A stretch of DNA of 64,000 nt from Pseudomonadota bacterium (GTDB taxonomy: Bacteria; Pseudomonadota; Gammaproteobacteria; Burkholderiales; Burkholderiaceae_B): positions 62,001 through 126,000 of the forward strand of contig JAFACG010000045.1 in assembly GCA_023425645.1 (NCBI GenBank), written 5' to 3'. A program made the position numbers and the translations under genes. The stretch's first letter is position 1, and every line of letters starts with the position of its first letter. Below the pieces are notes generated by a model that was not told the origin of the DNA, made no database searches, and saw only the letters and a list, made by a program, of their open reading frames with translations. Of this stretch, positions 16,712 through 26,477 are shown in pieces.

Positions 16712-16763
16712 GTGAATGCTGCGCATGCGTCGTTTCCCACATAGATCGCTATGTGGCATTCAC
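16712..16763. repeat. Nested inverted repeats upstream of cytochrome c gene
   Basis: Outer arms GTGAATGC (16712-16719) and GCATTCAC (16756-16763) enclose an inner perfect inverted repeat CCACATAG / CTATGTGG (16737-16756, 4-nt spacer). They lie 48-99 bp before the cytochrome c ATG and could be an operator or a structured leader RNA. Confidence 0.5.
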
Positions 16764-16815
16764 TTCGTGATGATAAGGTTATGATAGAACAGCTTTGGGT
16801 AAATAAGCGTATGCA

Positions 16816-16829
16816 TTGATGTCGATCAA
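16816..16829 (+). promoter_or_regulatory. FNR/Anr box upstream of uspA
   Basis: TTGATGTCGATCAA is a perfect match to the FNR consensus TTGATNNNNATCAA. A TAATGT -10 element lies at 16852-16857, which puts the box near -41.5, the standard class II activation position. Low-oxygen induction of the stress protein at 16916 is inferred; it may also affect the divergent cytochrome c gene. Confidence 0.75.
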
Positions 16830-16915
16830 GTATATCCAACTGCTTATTCGCTAATGTGCATATGACAACTGAGTGTTTCAGGTTTAAACAGTTTAAAACC
16901 AATCAAGAGGTGTCT

Positions 16916-17341
16916 ATGCTGAATGTTCTCGTTCCGGTCGATGGTTCCGATGCTTCCACCCGCGCCGTCCAGGCCGCCGCGGCCATGCTGGCCCACAAGC
17001 CCGAAGCCACGCTGCACCTGCTGGCCGTGCCCACGCCCATCGTGTCAGGCAATGTCAAACGCTTCTTTTCCGAGGACGTGCTGCAGGCCTATTACCAGGA
17101 CGAAGGCAATAATGCCCTGATTCCGGCCCGCTCGGTGCTGGCCGACCAGTCCCTGCGCGTGAAGGAAAACATCATCGCCGGCAATGCCGCCCAGACCATC
17201 AAGGACTACGCGGAACGTCATGGCATCGACCACATCGTGATGGGCACCCGCGGGCTGAGCGCCCTGCCCGGCCTGGTGCTGGGTTCGGTGACCACCAAGG
17301 TGCTCAGCCTGGTCAACGTGCCGGTCACGCTGATCAAGTAA
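16916..17341 (+). CDS. Universal stress protein, UspA family
   Basis: A 141-residue single-domain Usp protein. It begins MLNVLVPVDGSDAS (the first strand and the Asp of the nucleotide site) and ends with the ATP-binding pattern GTRGLSALPGLVLGSVTTKV followed by VPVTLIK. Such proteins bind ATP and support survival under stress or low oxygen. ATG 16916 has AAGAGG upstream and is preferred over an in-frame ATG at 16856. An FNR box at about -41.5 of the inferred start site suggests anaerobic induction, and a strong terminator follows, so it is a single-gene unit. Confidence 0.93.
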   Translation: MLNVLVPVDGSDASTRAVQAAAAMLAHKPEATLHLLAVPTPIVSGNVKRFFSEDVLQAYYQDEGNNALIPARSVLADQSLRVKENIIAGNAAQTIKDYAERHGIDHIVMGTRGLSALPGLVLGSVTTKVLSLVNVPVTLIK

Positions 17342-17360
17342 GCTCTGCATGGTTCCTGCG

Positions 17361-17399
17361 GCCCGGACCGGCGGCGCAAGCCGCTTGTCCGGGCTTTTT
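17361..17399 (+). terminator. Intrinsic terminator after uspA
   Basis: Outer stem GCCCGGA / TCCGGGC and inner stem GCGGC / GCCGC with a GCAA loop, ending in five thymines. It starts 20 bp past the uspA stop codon. Confidence 0.9.
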
Positions 17400-17514
17400 C
17401 ATGAGGATTGTCCAGGCGGACAGTCGATTTCGCGCTGCTAGTCCAGCCGGCCGTCAGGGAAGCAAACCCGCTGCCATGCACTGCCTGACGCCGATCTGAA
17501 ATAAGGCTGGGCTG

Positions 17515-18696
17515 TCAAGGCGCCGCGCGCACGCGCAGCAACTGGCCGTCGCTCTCGTCGGTCAGCACGTACAGCCAGCCGTCGGGCCCCACGCGCACGT
17601 CGCGGATGCGCGCCCCCAGGTCCTGGAGCAGGCGTTCTTCACCCACCATGCGGCCGTCTTCCTCGTCCAGTTGCAGGCGTATCAGGGCCTGTTCCTTCAA
17701 GGCCCCCACGAACACGCTGTGTTGCCAGGCCGGCACGCGGTCCGCATCGTAGAAGGCCAGGCCGCTGATGGCGGGCGAGACAGACCAATAATGAAAGGGC
17801 TCGACCAGGCCGGGCACGGGTTCCGGGCGCGCTTCGGGGATGGGCTGGCCGTTGTAGTTGATGCCGTGGGTGGCCAGGGGCCAGCCGTAGTTGGCGCCGG
17901 GCTGGATGCGGTTCAGTTCGTCCCCGCCTTGCGGGTCGTGCTCGGCCACCCAGAGCTCGTTGCTCCAGGGATTCCAGGCCATGCCTTGCGGGTTGCGGTG
18001 GCCATAGCTCCAGATCTCGGCCCTTGCCTGGCGGTTGCCGCGGAAAGGGTTGTCCCTGGGCACGGAGCCGTCGGGCCGTATCCGCACCACTTTGCCTTGC
18101 AGATGATCGAGATGCTGGGCCGTGGGCCGCTGATTGTTCTCGCCCAGGGCGATGTACAGGTCGCGGCCGCCCGGGTCGAAGGCCATGCGGGCGCCGTAAT
18201 GCAATCCGGTGGACAGCGCCGGCTCCTGGCGGAAGATGGGCCGGAAAGCCTCGATCCGCGTCAAGTCCGAGGACAGTACGCCATAACCCACTGTGGTAGC
18301 CGATATCTGCTTGTCGCGCCGTTCCGCATAGGCCAGGTAGATGCGGCGGCTGCGGAAGAAGTCCGGCGCCAGGGCCACGTCGAGCAGGCCGCCCTGCCCC
18401 ACGGCGTGGACCTTGGGCACGCCCGCGATCGGTTCGGACAGGCCTTTTCCCGCCGTCCACAGCCGCAGCCGGCCAGGGCGCTCGGTGATCAGGATGCCTT
18501 CGTCCCTGGGCAGGAAAGCAATGGACCAGGGGTGCTCCAGGCCCGAGGCCAGGACTTCGGTGGAGACGGCGGGACCCGCGATGGCAGGTATGGGAGCCGC
18601 CTGGGCCAGGACCGCGATCGGGGCGGCCAGGCAGGCCAGGCCCAGCAACGCGCCGGCCAGGCCCTGCCGGATGCTGAATGTTCTTCTTGTGCTCAT
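17515..18696 (-). CDS. PQQ-dependent aldose sugar dehydrogenase (YliI/Asd-like)
   Basis: A 393-residue exported protein. A signal peptide (about 1-32, RQGLAGALLGLACLAAPIAV) is followed by a beta-propeller of the soluble glucose/sorbosone dehydrogenase type. Conserved stretches include LEHPWSIAFLPRDEGILITE, VGQGGLLDVALAPDF, SYGHRNPQGMAW and WVAEHDPQGGDELN. Homologues oxidise aldoses in the periplasm with PQQ as cofactor. The gene begins 4 nt after the stomatin stop codon, so it is the last gene of an NfeD-stomatin-dehydrogenase operon and is probably translationally coupled. Why a sugar dehydrogenase is tied to a membrane-scaffold pair is not clear. Confidence 0.88.
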   Translation of the reverse strand: MSTRRTFSIRQGLAGALLGLACLAAPIAVLAQAAPIPAIAGPAVSTEVLASGLEHPWSIAFLPRDEGILITERPGRLRLWTAGKGLSEPIAGVPKVHAVGQGGLLDVALAPDFFRSRRIYLAYAERRDKQISATTVGYGVLSSDLTRIEAFRPIFRQEPALSTGLHYGARMAFDPGGRDLYIALGENNQRPTAQHLDHLQGKVVRIRPDGSVPRDNPFRGNRQARAEIWSYGHRNPQGMAWNPWSNELWVAEHDPQGGDELNRIQPGANYGWPLATHGINYNGQPIPEARPEPVPGLVEPFHYWSVSPAISGLAFYDADRVPAWQHSVFVGALKEQALIRLQLDEEDGRMVGEERLLQDLGARIRDVRVGPDGWLYVLTDESDGQLLRVRAAP

Positions 18697-18700
18697 AAAA

Positions 18701-19525
18701 CTACGAAGGATTGATCGGAGGATCAGGATTCCTGTCCTGCTCCAGGTTGTTGTGGCCAGGTGTGGCCGTCTGGCCGCCCATCAGTCCCTTGAGCAGCTCG
18801 ACCGGCAAGGGGAACACAATGGTGCTGCTCTTGTCGCCGGCAATCTGGGTCAGGGTCTGCAGGTAGCGCAACTGCATGGCCGAGGGCTGGGTCGCCAGCA
18901 CGAGAGCCGCTTCGCGCAGGGCTTCGGCCGCCTGACGTTCGCCATCGGCATGGATGACCTTGGCGCGTCGTTCGCGCTCGGCCTCGGCCTGACGGGCGAT
19001 GGCGCGCACCATGGTGTCGTTCAGGTCGATGTGCTTGATCTCCACGTTGGTGACCTTGATGCCCCAGGAATCGGTCTGCTCGTCCAGGATGCGCTGGATG
19101 TCAAGGTTGAGTTTTTCCCGTTCGGACAGCATGTCGTCCAGTTCGTGCTTGCCCAGCACGGCGCGCAGCGTGGTCTGCGCCAGCTGGCTGGTGGCGTTCA
19201 GGTAGTTTTCCACCTGGATGATGGCTTTCTCGGGCGCTACCACCTTGAAATACACCACGGCGTTGACCTTGACGGAGATGTTGTCGCGCGAGATGACATC
19301 CTGGGCGGGCACGTCCATGGTGACCACGCGCAGGTCCACGCGCACGATCTGCTGCAGGAAGGGAATGACCAGGATCAGGCCGGGGCCGCGCACGGCGGTG
19401 AAGCGGCCCAGCGTGAAGACCACGGCGCGCTGGTATTCGCGCAGCACGCGCACGGACTTGATCAGGACGACGAAGATCAGGAAGAGGACCAGGACATAGC
19501 CCAGGCTGGCGTCGTAGTAGAACAT
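18701..19525 (-). CDS. SPFH/stomatin-like membrane scaffold protein (slipin)
   Basis: A 274-residue member of the SPFH/Band 7 superfamily. One N-terminal transmembrane helix (residues 7-25) is followed by the stomatin domain with REYQRAVVFTLGRF, GPGLILVIPF, DVPAQDVISRDN and a helical segment AIARQAEAERERRAKVIHA that drives oligomer formation. Prokaryotic slipins make membrane microdomains and pair with NfeD proteins and proteases. Here an NfeD gene is 17 bp upstream and an aldose dehydrogenase 4 nt downstream, all on the minus strand. The family assignment is secure; its cellular task is not. Confidence 0.93.
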   Translation of the reverse strand: MFYYDASLGYVLVLFLIFVVLIKSVRVLREYQRAVVFTLGRFTAVRGPGLILVIPFLQQIVRVDLRVVTMDVPAQDVISRDNISVKVNAVVYFKVVAPEKAIIQVENYLNATSQLAQTTLRAVLGKHELDDMLSEREKLNLDIQRILDEQTDSWGIKVTNVEIKHIDLNDTMVRAIARQAEAERERRAKVIHADGERQAAEALREAALVLATQPSAMQLRYLQTLTQIAGDKSSTIVFPLPVELLKGLMGGQTATPGHNNLEQDRNPDPPINPS

Positions 19526-19542
19526 GTGGTTCTCCTTGGCTA

Positions 19543-20001
19543 TCAGTGACGCAGGCGCTGGACCTTGAGGGTCAGCCCCTGCACGGCAATGACTTCGATG
19601 CTCTGGCCGGCTTGCAGCGTGTCATTGGTTTCGAAGCGCCAGCGCTCGCCCTGCACTTCGGCGTAGCCCTGACCCGGCTTGTCCAGCACCAGGACCTCGC
19701 CCACCGCGCCCAGCAGCGCCGCGCGTCCGGTGACCGAACGACGTCGCAGCAGGCGCCAGGCCAGCACCAGCGTGATCACCAGCAGCACGAACAGGGCGGC
19801 CAGCAGGATCAGGAAGGTGGTCGTGCTGTAGGTGCGCAGCACCGCATCGTCCACCCAGAGCAAGGCGATGCCGTTGAATCCCGCCAGCACGGCCACCACG
19901 CTCAGGGCGCCGGTGCCGCCCAGGCTGGCTTCGGCCAGCAGCGCAGCCAGGGCCAGGGCGAAGGAAAAATAGGCCAGCCATTGGTAGTCCAGGAACTGCA
20001 T
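19543..20001 (-). CDS. NfeD-like membrane protein (short form)
   Basis: A 152-residue protein with about three to four N-terminal hydrophobic helices (to about residue 75) and a C-terminal OB-fold (GRAALLGAVGEVLV ... GERWRFETNDTLQAGQSIEV in pieces). This is the short NfeD form without the ClpP-like protease domain. NfeD partners stomatins in an obligate gene pair, as seen here. First gene of the three-gene operon; fumC lies 39 bp upstream on the same strand and may be co-transcribed. Confidence 0.9.
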   Translation of the reverse strand: MQFLDYQWLAYFSFALALAALLAEASLGGTGALSVVAVLAGFNGIALLWVDDAVLRTYSTTTFLILLAALFVLLVITLVLAWRLLRRRSVTGRAALLGAVGEVLVLDKPGQGYAEVQGERWRFETNDTLQAGQSIEVIAVQGLTLKVQRLRH

Positions 20002-20040
20002 GGCGTCCTCCTTGGTCTGCAGCCCTGAGGATCTGGCCGA

Positions 20041-21438
<1,398 letters not shown>

Positions 21439-21489
21439 AGGTGCTCCTTTGAAGTAAACGACGGTCCGCTCCGCGCCCTGCGGAGCGGC

Positions 21490-22533
21490 TCAGGCCTCGC
21501 GCACGAAGCGCGAGGCCCACACACAGGCAATGTCCAGCAGGCGGTTGGAAAAGCCCCATTCATTGTCGAACCACACCAGCATATTGACCAGACCGTCGCC
21601 ATTGGTGCGGGTCTGGGTGCCGTCCACCACTCCTGAATGCGGGTTGTGGTTGAAGTCGATGGAGGCATGGGGCCGTTCCGAGTAGTCCAGGATGCCCGGC
21701 CAGCGCTGCGCGGCCTGGCGGAACAAGGCGTTGATCTCTTCCTGGCTGGTGTCGCGCCGCAGGTTGACCATCAGGTCGATGGCGGACACGTTCAGGATGG
21801 GCACGCGTATGGACTTGGCCTGCACCTTGCCCTTCAGCTGGGGCAGCAGGCGCTCCACGCCCTGCGCCAGGCCCGTGGACACCGGGATCATGGATTGCAG
21901 CGCCGAGCGCGTGCGGCGCAGGTCGTGGCTGTGGTAGCCGTCTATCATGGGCTGGTCGTTCATGACCGAATGCAGCGTGCTCAGGAAGGCATGGCGTATG
22001 CCGAAGGCCTCGTCCAGCTGCGCCAGGACCGGGATGATGGCGTTGGTGGTGCAGGAGGCGTTCGAGACGATGCGCTCCGTTCCCTGCAACCGGTCGTCGT
22101 TGATGCCCAGGACGGCGGTGAAGTCCACATCGTGGGCGCTGTGGGCCGGGTTGGAGACCAGCACCCGCGGGCAGCCCGCGTCCAGGAAGGCCTGCAGGCC
22201 GGCGCGCTCGCCATAGGCGCCGCTGCATTCGATCAGGATATCCAGCCGCAGCGCCGCCCAGTCCACGGCTTGGGGGCGGGTTTCGTGCAGGACGTGGATG
22301 GGCCGGCCGGCGATGATCAGGTGGTCGGCGTCGTGCTCCACCTTGGCGGGAAAGACGCCGTGGGTGGAGTCGAACTGCGTCAGGTAGGCCATGGTGGCGA
22401 TGTCGGCCGGCTCGTTGATGGCCACCACGTCGAAATCGGCCTGCCGGGGCGATTCATGGATGGCGCGCAGCACGCAGCGGCCAATGCGGCCATAACCATT
22501 GATGGCGATACGGATGGGGCGGGACAGGGACAT
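21490..22533 (-). CDS. epd: D-erythrose-4-phosphate dehydrogenase
   Basis: Oxidises D-erythrose 4-phosphate to 4-phosphoerythronate with NAD, the first step of the DXP-dependent pyridoxal phosphate route in E. coli. The 347-residue protein has the NAD motif INGYGRIGR (11-19) and active-site Cys161 in SNASCTTN. Features of Epd rather than glycolytic GapA are VVAINEPAD, LHSVMNDQPMIDGYH, DFNHNPHSGVVDGTQTR and WFDNEWGFSNRMLD-like ends. Glycolytic GapA activity cannot be excluded from sequence. It lies in a run of dehydrogenase genes: a 2-hydroxyacid dehydrogenase and an SDR upstream, fumC downstream. Confidence 0.85.
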   Translation of the reverse strand: MSLSRPIRIAINGYGRIGRCVLRAIHESPRQADFDVVAINEPADIATMAYLTQFDSTHGVFPAKVEHDADHLIIAGRPIHVLHETRPQAVDWAALRLDILIECSGAYGERAGLQAFLDAGCPRVLVSNPAHSAHDVDFTAVLGINDDRLQGTERIVSNASCTTNAIIPVLAQLDEAFGIRHAFLSTLHSVMNDQPMIDGYHSHDLRRTRSALQSMIPVSTGLAQGVERLLPQLKGKVQAKSIRVPILNVSAIDLMVNLRRDTSQEEINALFRQAAQRWPGILDYSERPHASIDFNHNPHSGVVDGTQTRTNGDGLVNMLVWFDNEWGFSNRLLDIACVWASRFVREA

Positions 22534-22545
22534 GCTTCGCGTGAA

Positions 22546-23334
22546 TCAGAAAGTGATGGAGAAACCGCCGTCCACGACCACGATGTGGCCGTTGACGTAG
22601 GAAGCGGCCGGCGAGGCCAGGAACACGGCGGCGGCGCGGATCTCGTCCGGCCGGGCCCAGCGCCCCAGCGGATTGCGGCCCACCACCAGCGGGCCCTTGA
22701 TCGGATCGGCGGCCAGCGCGGCATTGCTTTCGGTGGCGAAGGTGCCCGGGGCGATGCCGTTGCTGGTGATGCCCTGCCCGCCGAACTCCACGGCCAGCGA
22801 GCGCACCATGCCGGCCAGCCCTTGCTTGGCCACGGGGTAGATGGCGTCGCCCGGACGCGCCAGCGGCCCGGCGATGGAAGTCAGGGTGATGATGCGGCCC
22901 GCATCCGTCTGCGCCCGCAGCATGGCCTGAGCAGCCAGTTTGGAGAGCTTGAGCGATGCCAGCAGGTCCACCTGCAGCAGATGCGCGATGTCGTCCCAGG
23001 CGGCGTCCTGCAGCCGGCTGCGCAGGCGTATGCCCACATTGTTGACCAGGATGTCGGGTGCGCCGCCGCGCGCGCAGAGCGCGTCGAAGGACGGCTCCAG
23101 GCCGTCCAGGTCGGCAAGGTCCTGCACCCAGGTGTCGACCTTGGCGCCCGCGGCTTGCAGTTCATCGGCCAGGCCCTGCAGCTTGGCGCCGTCGCGGCCG
23201 TTCAGGATGAGGTCGGCGCCGTGGGCGGCGAAGGCTCGGGCGATTTCCAGCCCCAGGCCGGCCGACGACCCCGTGACCAGGGCGCGACGGCCGGTCAGGG
23301 AGAAATCGGCCTGATAGGAAGACAATGTGGGCAT
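22546..23334 (-). CDS. SDR-family oxidoreductase (gluconate 5-dehydrogenase-like)
   Basis: A 262-residue classical short-chain dehydrogenase. NAD(P)-binding TGSSAGLGLEIA at about 20-31, NNVG near 98, catalytic Ser in TLTSIAG and the YxxxK in IYPVAKQG (about 160). The N-terminus (FSLTGRRALVTGSSAGLG) resembles gluconate 5-dehydrogenases, but the substrate is not certain. The ATG at 23334 starts 2 nt after the stop codon of the hydroxyacid dehydrogenase, and no independent ribosome-binding site is seen, so coupled translation is likely. The frame is open further upstream as an overlap artefact. Confidence 0.88.
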   Translation of the reverse strand: MPTLSSYQADFSLTGRRALVTGSSAGLGLEIARAFAAHGADLILNGRDGAKLQGLADELQAAGAKVDTWVQDLADLDGLEPSFDALCARGGAPDILVNNVGIRLRSRLQDAAWDDIAHLLQVDLLASLKLSKLAAQAMLRAQTDAGRIITLTSIAGPLARPGDAIYPVAKQGLAGMVRSLAVEFGGQGITSNGIAPGTFATESNAALAADPIKGPLVVGRNPLGRWARPDEIRAAAVFLASPAASYVNGHIVVVDGGFSITF

Positions 23335-23336
23335 GG

Positions 23337-24308
23337 CTACAGGAGGTTGCGGGGAGCGCCGTCGTGAAAGGCGGCAATGGTGTCTATCAGTTGATCGGCC
23401 AGCGCCTGCATGGACTGCTCGCTGGCCCAGGCGATGTGCGGAGTCAGGATGTAGTTGGGCAATTCCAGCAGGCGCATCAGGATGTGGTCGGCCGGCGGCG
23501 GTTCGGGCACGCACACGTCTATGCCCGCCCCGCCCAGCCAGCCCTGGCGCAGGGCCTGCTCCAGGGCCTGGTTGTCGATCAGGCCGCCGCGGGCGGTATT
23601 GATCAGCAGCGGACGGCGCGGCGCCATCAGCCGGAATTCCTCCAGGCCCAGCAGGTTCTGCGTGTCCGGCGTCAGCGGGCAATGCAGGGACAGGATGTCC
23701 GCCTGCGCCAGCACCTGCTCGAAAGGCAGGCGCTCCGGCTCGCCTGCCGCCTGCGCCTGTCCGCGCCGCTGCGCGAAGACGACTTTCATGCCCAGCGCCC
23801 GGCCCAAGGCGGCCACCGCCTGGCCCAGCGAACCCGAGCCGATCAGGCCCAGGGTGGAGCCCGCCAGGTCCCGGATCGGATAATCGAAGTAGCAGAACTG
23901 GCCGGACTGCTGCCAGCGTCCGTCCCGGACGGACTGCCGGTAGGCGGTGATATTGCGGCGCAGGGCGAATATCAGGGCGAAGACGTGTTCGGGCACGCTG
24001 CGCACGGCATAATCGCGGATGTTGCTGACCGTGATGCCCTGCTCGCGCGCCGCCGCCAGGTCGATGTTGTCGCTGCCGGTGGCGGCGATGGCGATCAGCC
24101 TGAGATGCGGAGCCTGCGCCAGATGCTCGCGCCGCAGCGCCACCTTGTTGGTGATGACGATGTCCGCCGAGGCGATCCGTTCGGCCACCTGCTCCGGGCT
24201 CGTGCGGGCGAACACGACCAGTTCGTGTCCGAAGGGTATGGCTTTGAGTGTGACGCTGTCGGCCAGCGTGTCCCGGTCCAGAAATACGATGCGAATCGGT
24301 GGGGTCAT
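23337..24308 (-). CDS. D-2-hydroxyacid dehydrogenase (glycerate dehydrogenase-like)
   Basis: A 323-residue NAD-dependent D-isomer 2-hydroxyacid dehydrogenase. It begins IRIVFLDRDTLADSV as in glycerate dehydrogenase-like proteins. The Rossmann motif is GLIGSGSLGQAVAALG; the catalytic Arg is in INTARGGLID, the Glu in VCVPEPP and the His in LTPHIAWAS. ATG 24308 has AGGA 8 nt upstream and is preferred to ATG 24374. It heads the operon with the SDR and epd. The adjacency to epd raises the possibility that it oxidises 4-phosphoerythronate as PdxB does, but at 323 residues it lacks the PdxB C-terminal domain, so hydroxypyruvate or a similar acid remains the default guess. Confidence 0.88.
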   Translation of the reverse strand: MTPPIRIVFLDRDTLADSVTLKAIPFGHELVVFARTSPEQVAERIASADIVITNKVALRREHLAQAPHLRLIAIAATGSDNIDLAAAREQGITVSNIRDYAVRSVPEHVFALIFALRRNITAYRQSVRDGRWQQSGQFCYFDYPIRDLAGSTLGLIGSGSLGQAVAALGRALGMKVVFAQRRGQAQAAGEPERLPFEQVLAQADILSLHCPLTPDTQNLLGLEEFRLMAPRRPLLINTARGGLIDNQALEQALRQGWLGGAGIDVCVPEPPPADHILMRLLELPNYILTPHIAWASEQSMQALADQLIDTIAAFHDGAPRNLL

Positions 24309-24468
24309 GAGCGTCCTTGTTCTGCTGCGCCGGCCATTGCCGCCGGATCCGGTTTTCCGCGCCATGCTTTTCACATGGCCGGGACCATCATCCGATATAG
24401 TAATGTGATTGGCCGGGCCTTGTCCGCCGTCTTGCCATTACCTACCTGTTTTTGAGAGGTTCTTGCCC

Positions 24469-26409
24469 ATGATTCTGTCTTTGTTGCTCTCCGTCGGCGC
24501 CCATGCCGTCGTGCCCCACAGTACGGCAGCCGATGCTGCGGCAGCCGACGCTGCGGCTGTTTCCACGCCTCCGCGCCGGTACGACATCCGGGATTTCTTC
24601 CAGAATCCCAGGCGCAGCGGGTTCCGACTCTCCGACCATGGCAAGATGATAGGCTTCATGGAGCCGGCGCAGATCGACGGACATCCGGCGCGCCAGAACA
24701 TCTTCGTACAGGAGCTCAAGGGCAGCGAGCCGGTCGGCCAGGCGCGCCGCATCACGGCGGAAAGCCAGCGCGATATTGCCGAGTACTTCTGGAAAGGCGA
24801 CGATACCGTGATCTACGCCAAGGACGTGAACGGCGACGAAAACTATCACGTCATCGCCGTGAACGTGAGCACCGGCAAGGCGACGGACCTGACCCCGCTC
24901 GAGGGGGTGCGGGCCGGCGTGCAGGACGACCTGCCCGACGACCCGGACCATGTGCTGGTCGTGCACAACGGCCGCAATCCCGAAGTCTTCGACGTCTACA
25001 AGGTCAATGTGCGCACGGGCCGGAGCACTCTGGCGGCGCAGAATCCGGGCGATGTGCTGGGCTGGAGCACCGACCACGAAGGTCGCGTGCGCCTGGCCAC
25101 GGCATTGTCGGGCGTGGACTCCGAGCTGCGCTACCGCGACAAGGAGACCGAGCCATTCCGCAGCCTGATCCGCACGGACTTCCGTACCGAAGTCTCCCCG
25201 TTGTTCTTCCATGCGGACAATCAGCGCTTCTACGCCTTGAGCAACCGCGGCCGCGACACCCAGGCCCTGGTGCTGATCGATCCGCGCACGCCCGACCATG
25301 AAGAGCTGGTATTTGAGCTGCCCCGTCATGACCTGATGGGCGCGGGCTTTTCGCGGCTGCGCAAGGTGCTCACGTCCGCCGACTATCACACCGACAAGCC
25401 GGGCCATCATTTCTTCGATCCGCTCAGCGAGAAGACCCATGAGGCCATCGCCCGCCAGTTGCCGGGCTACGAGGTCGCCTGGCAGGACATCACGCGCGAC
25501 GAAAAGAAATTCATCGTCGCCAGCTACAGCGATCGCACGCCCGGCTCGCGCTATCTGTACGACGCCGACAGCAACACCTTGCACAAGCTGGCCGACATCA
25601 ACACCGCCTTGCCCGAAGCCGACATGGCGCCCATGCAGCCTATCCAGTTCACGGCGCGCGATGGCATGACCATTCACGGCTACCTGACGCTGCCGCTGGG
25701 GCGGCCGGCCCGGAACCTGCCCGTGGTGGTCAATCCGCACGGCGGCCCTTGGGCGCGCGATTACTGGGGCTTCAATCCGGAAGCGCAATTCCTGGCCAAC
25801 CGCGGCTATGCCGTGCTGCAGATCAATTTCCGCAGCTCCACGGGTTATGGGCGGCGCTTCTGGGAGGCGGGATTCGGGCAGTGGGGCCTGGCCATGCAGG
25901 ACGACATCACCGACGGCGTGCAATGGCTGATCGATCAGAAGATCGCCGATCCCAAGCGCATCGGCATCTATGGCGCCAGCTACGGCGGCTACGCCACGCT
26001 GGCCGGCATCGTCAAGACGCCGGACCTGTACGCCGCCGCCGTGGACTACGTGGGCGTGTCCAACCTGCTGACTTTCATGAACACCATTCCCCCTTACTGG
26101 AAGCCCTTCCTGGTCAAGATGCAGGCCATGGTGGGCGATCCCGTCAAGGACAAGGCCAGGCTGGAAGCCAACTCTCCCGCCCTGCACGCCGACAGGATCG
26201 TCACGCCTTTGTTCATCGCCCAGGGCGCGCATGATCCGCGCGTCAACAAGGCCGAAAGCGACCAGATGGTGGCGGCCCTCAAGGCGCGCGGCGTGGAAGT
26301 GGAATACATGGTCAAGGACAACGAGGGCCATGGCTTTCACAACGACGAGAACAAATTCGAGTTCTACGAGCACATGGAGCGCTTCCTGGCGCAACACTTG
26401 AAGCCTTAA
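24469..26409 (+). CDS. Exported S9-family prolyl oligopeptidase-like peptidase
   Basis: A 646-residue protein with a short N-terminal signal (ILSLLLSVGAHA). The N-terminal two thirds form a beta-propeller, and the C-terminal alpha/beta hydrolase domain has the nucleophile in GIYGASYGGYATLAG, the acid in FIAQGAHDPRV and the His in EGHGFHN. This is the layout of dipeptidyl or acylaminoacyl peptidases that trim oligopeptides, here probably periplasmic. ATG 24469 with AGAGG upstream gives the signal peptide; the frame from 24409 is extra. Divergent from the hydroxyacid dehydrogenase operon across about 160 bp. Confidence 0.9.
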   Translation: MILSLLLSVGAHAVVPHSTAADAAAADAAAVSTPPRRYDIRDFFQNPRRSGFRLSDHGKMIGFMEPAQIDGHPARQNIFVQELKGSEPVGQARRITAESQRDIAEYFWKGDDTVIYAKDVNGDENYHVIAVNVSTGKATDLTPLEGVRAGVQDDLPDDPDHVLVVHNGRNPEVFDVYKVNVRTGRSTLAAQNPGDVLGWSTDHEGRVRLATALSGVDSELRYRDKETEPFRSLIRTDFRTEVSPLFFHADNQRFYALSNRGRDTQALVLIDPRTPDHEELVFELPRHDLMGAGFSRLRKVLTSADYHTDKPGHHFFDPLSEKTHEAIARQLPGYEVAWQDITRDEKKFIVASYSDRTPGSRYLYDADSNTLHKLADINTALPEADMAPMQPIQFTARDGMTIHGYLTLPLGRPARNLPVVVNPHGGPWARDYWGFNPEAQFLANRGYAVLQINFRSSTGYGRRFWEAGFGQWGLAMQDDITDGVQWLIDQKIADPKRIGIYGASYGGYATLAGIVKTPDLYAAAVDYVGVSNLLTFMNTIPPYWKPFLVKMQAMVGDPVKDKARLEANSPALHADRIVTPLFIAQGAHDPRVNKAESDQMVAALKARGVEVEYMVKDNEGHGFHNDENKFEFYEHMERFLAQHLKP

Positions 26410-26422
26410 TATTGTGGTGAGC

Positions 26423-26442
26423 GGCGCGGGCTCGTCCGCGCC
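26423..26442 (+). terminator. Possible terminator after S9 peptidase
   Basis: A 7-bp perfect GC stem (GGCGCGG / CCGCGCC) with a 6-nt loop lies 14 bp after the stop codon. Only a mixed pyrimidine stretch follows, so termination strength is doubtful and the glutathione transferase may be reached by read-through. Confidence 0.45.
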
Positions 26443-26477
26443 GTCTTCTGTGCGGGACTATTTTCGAGAGGAATCCC

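Noticed and set aside
24442..26397. A 651-residue minus-strand frame
   Set aside because: Shadow of the S9 peptidase on the opposite strand.
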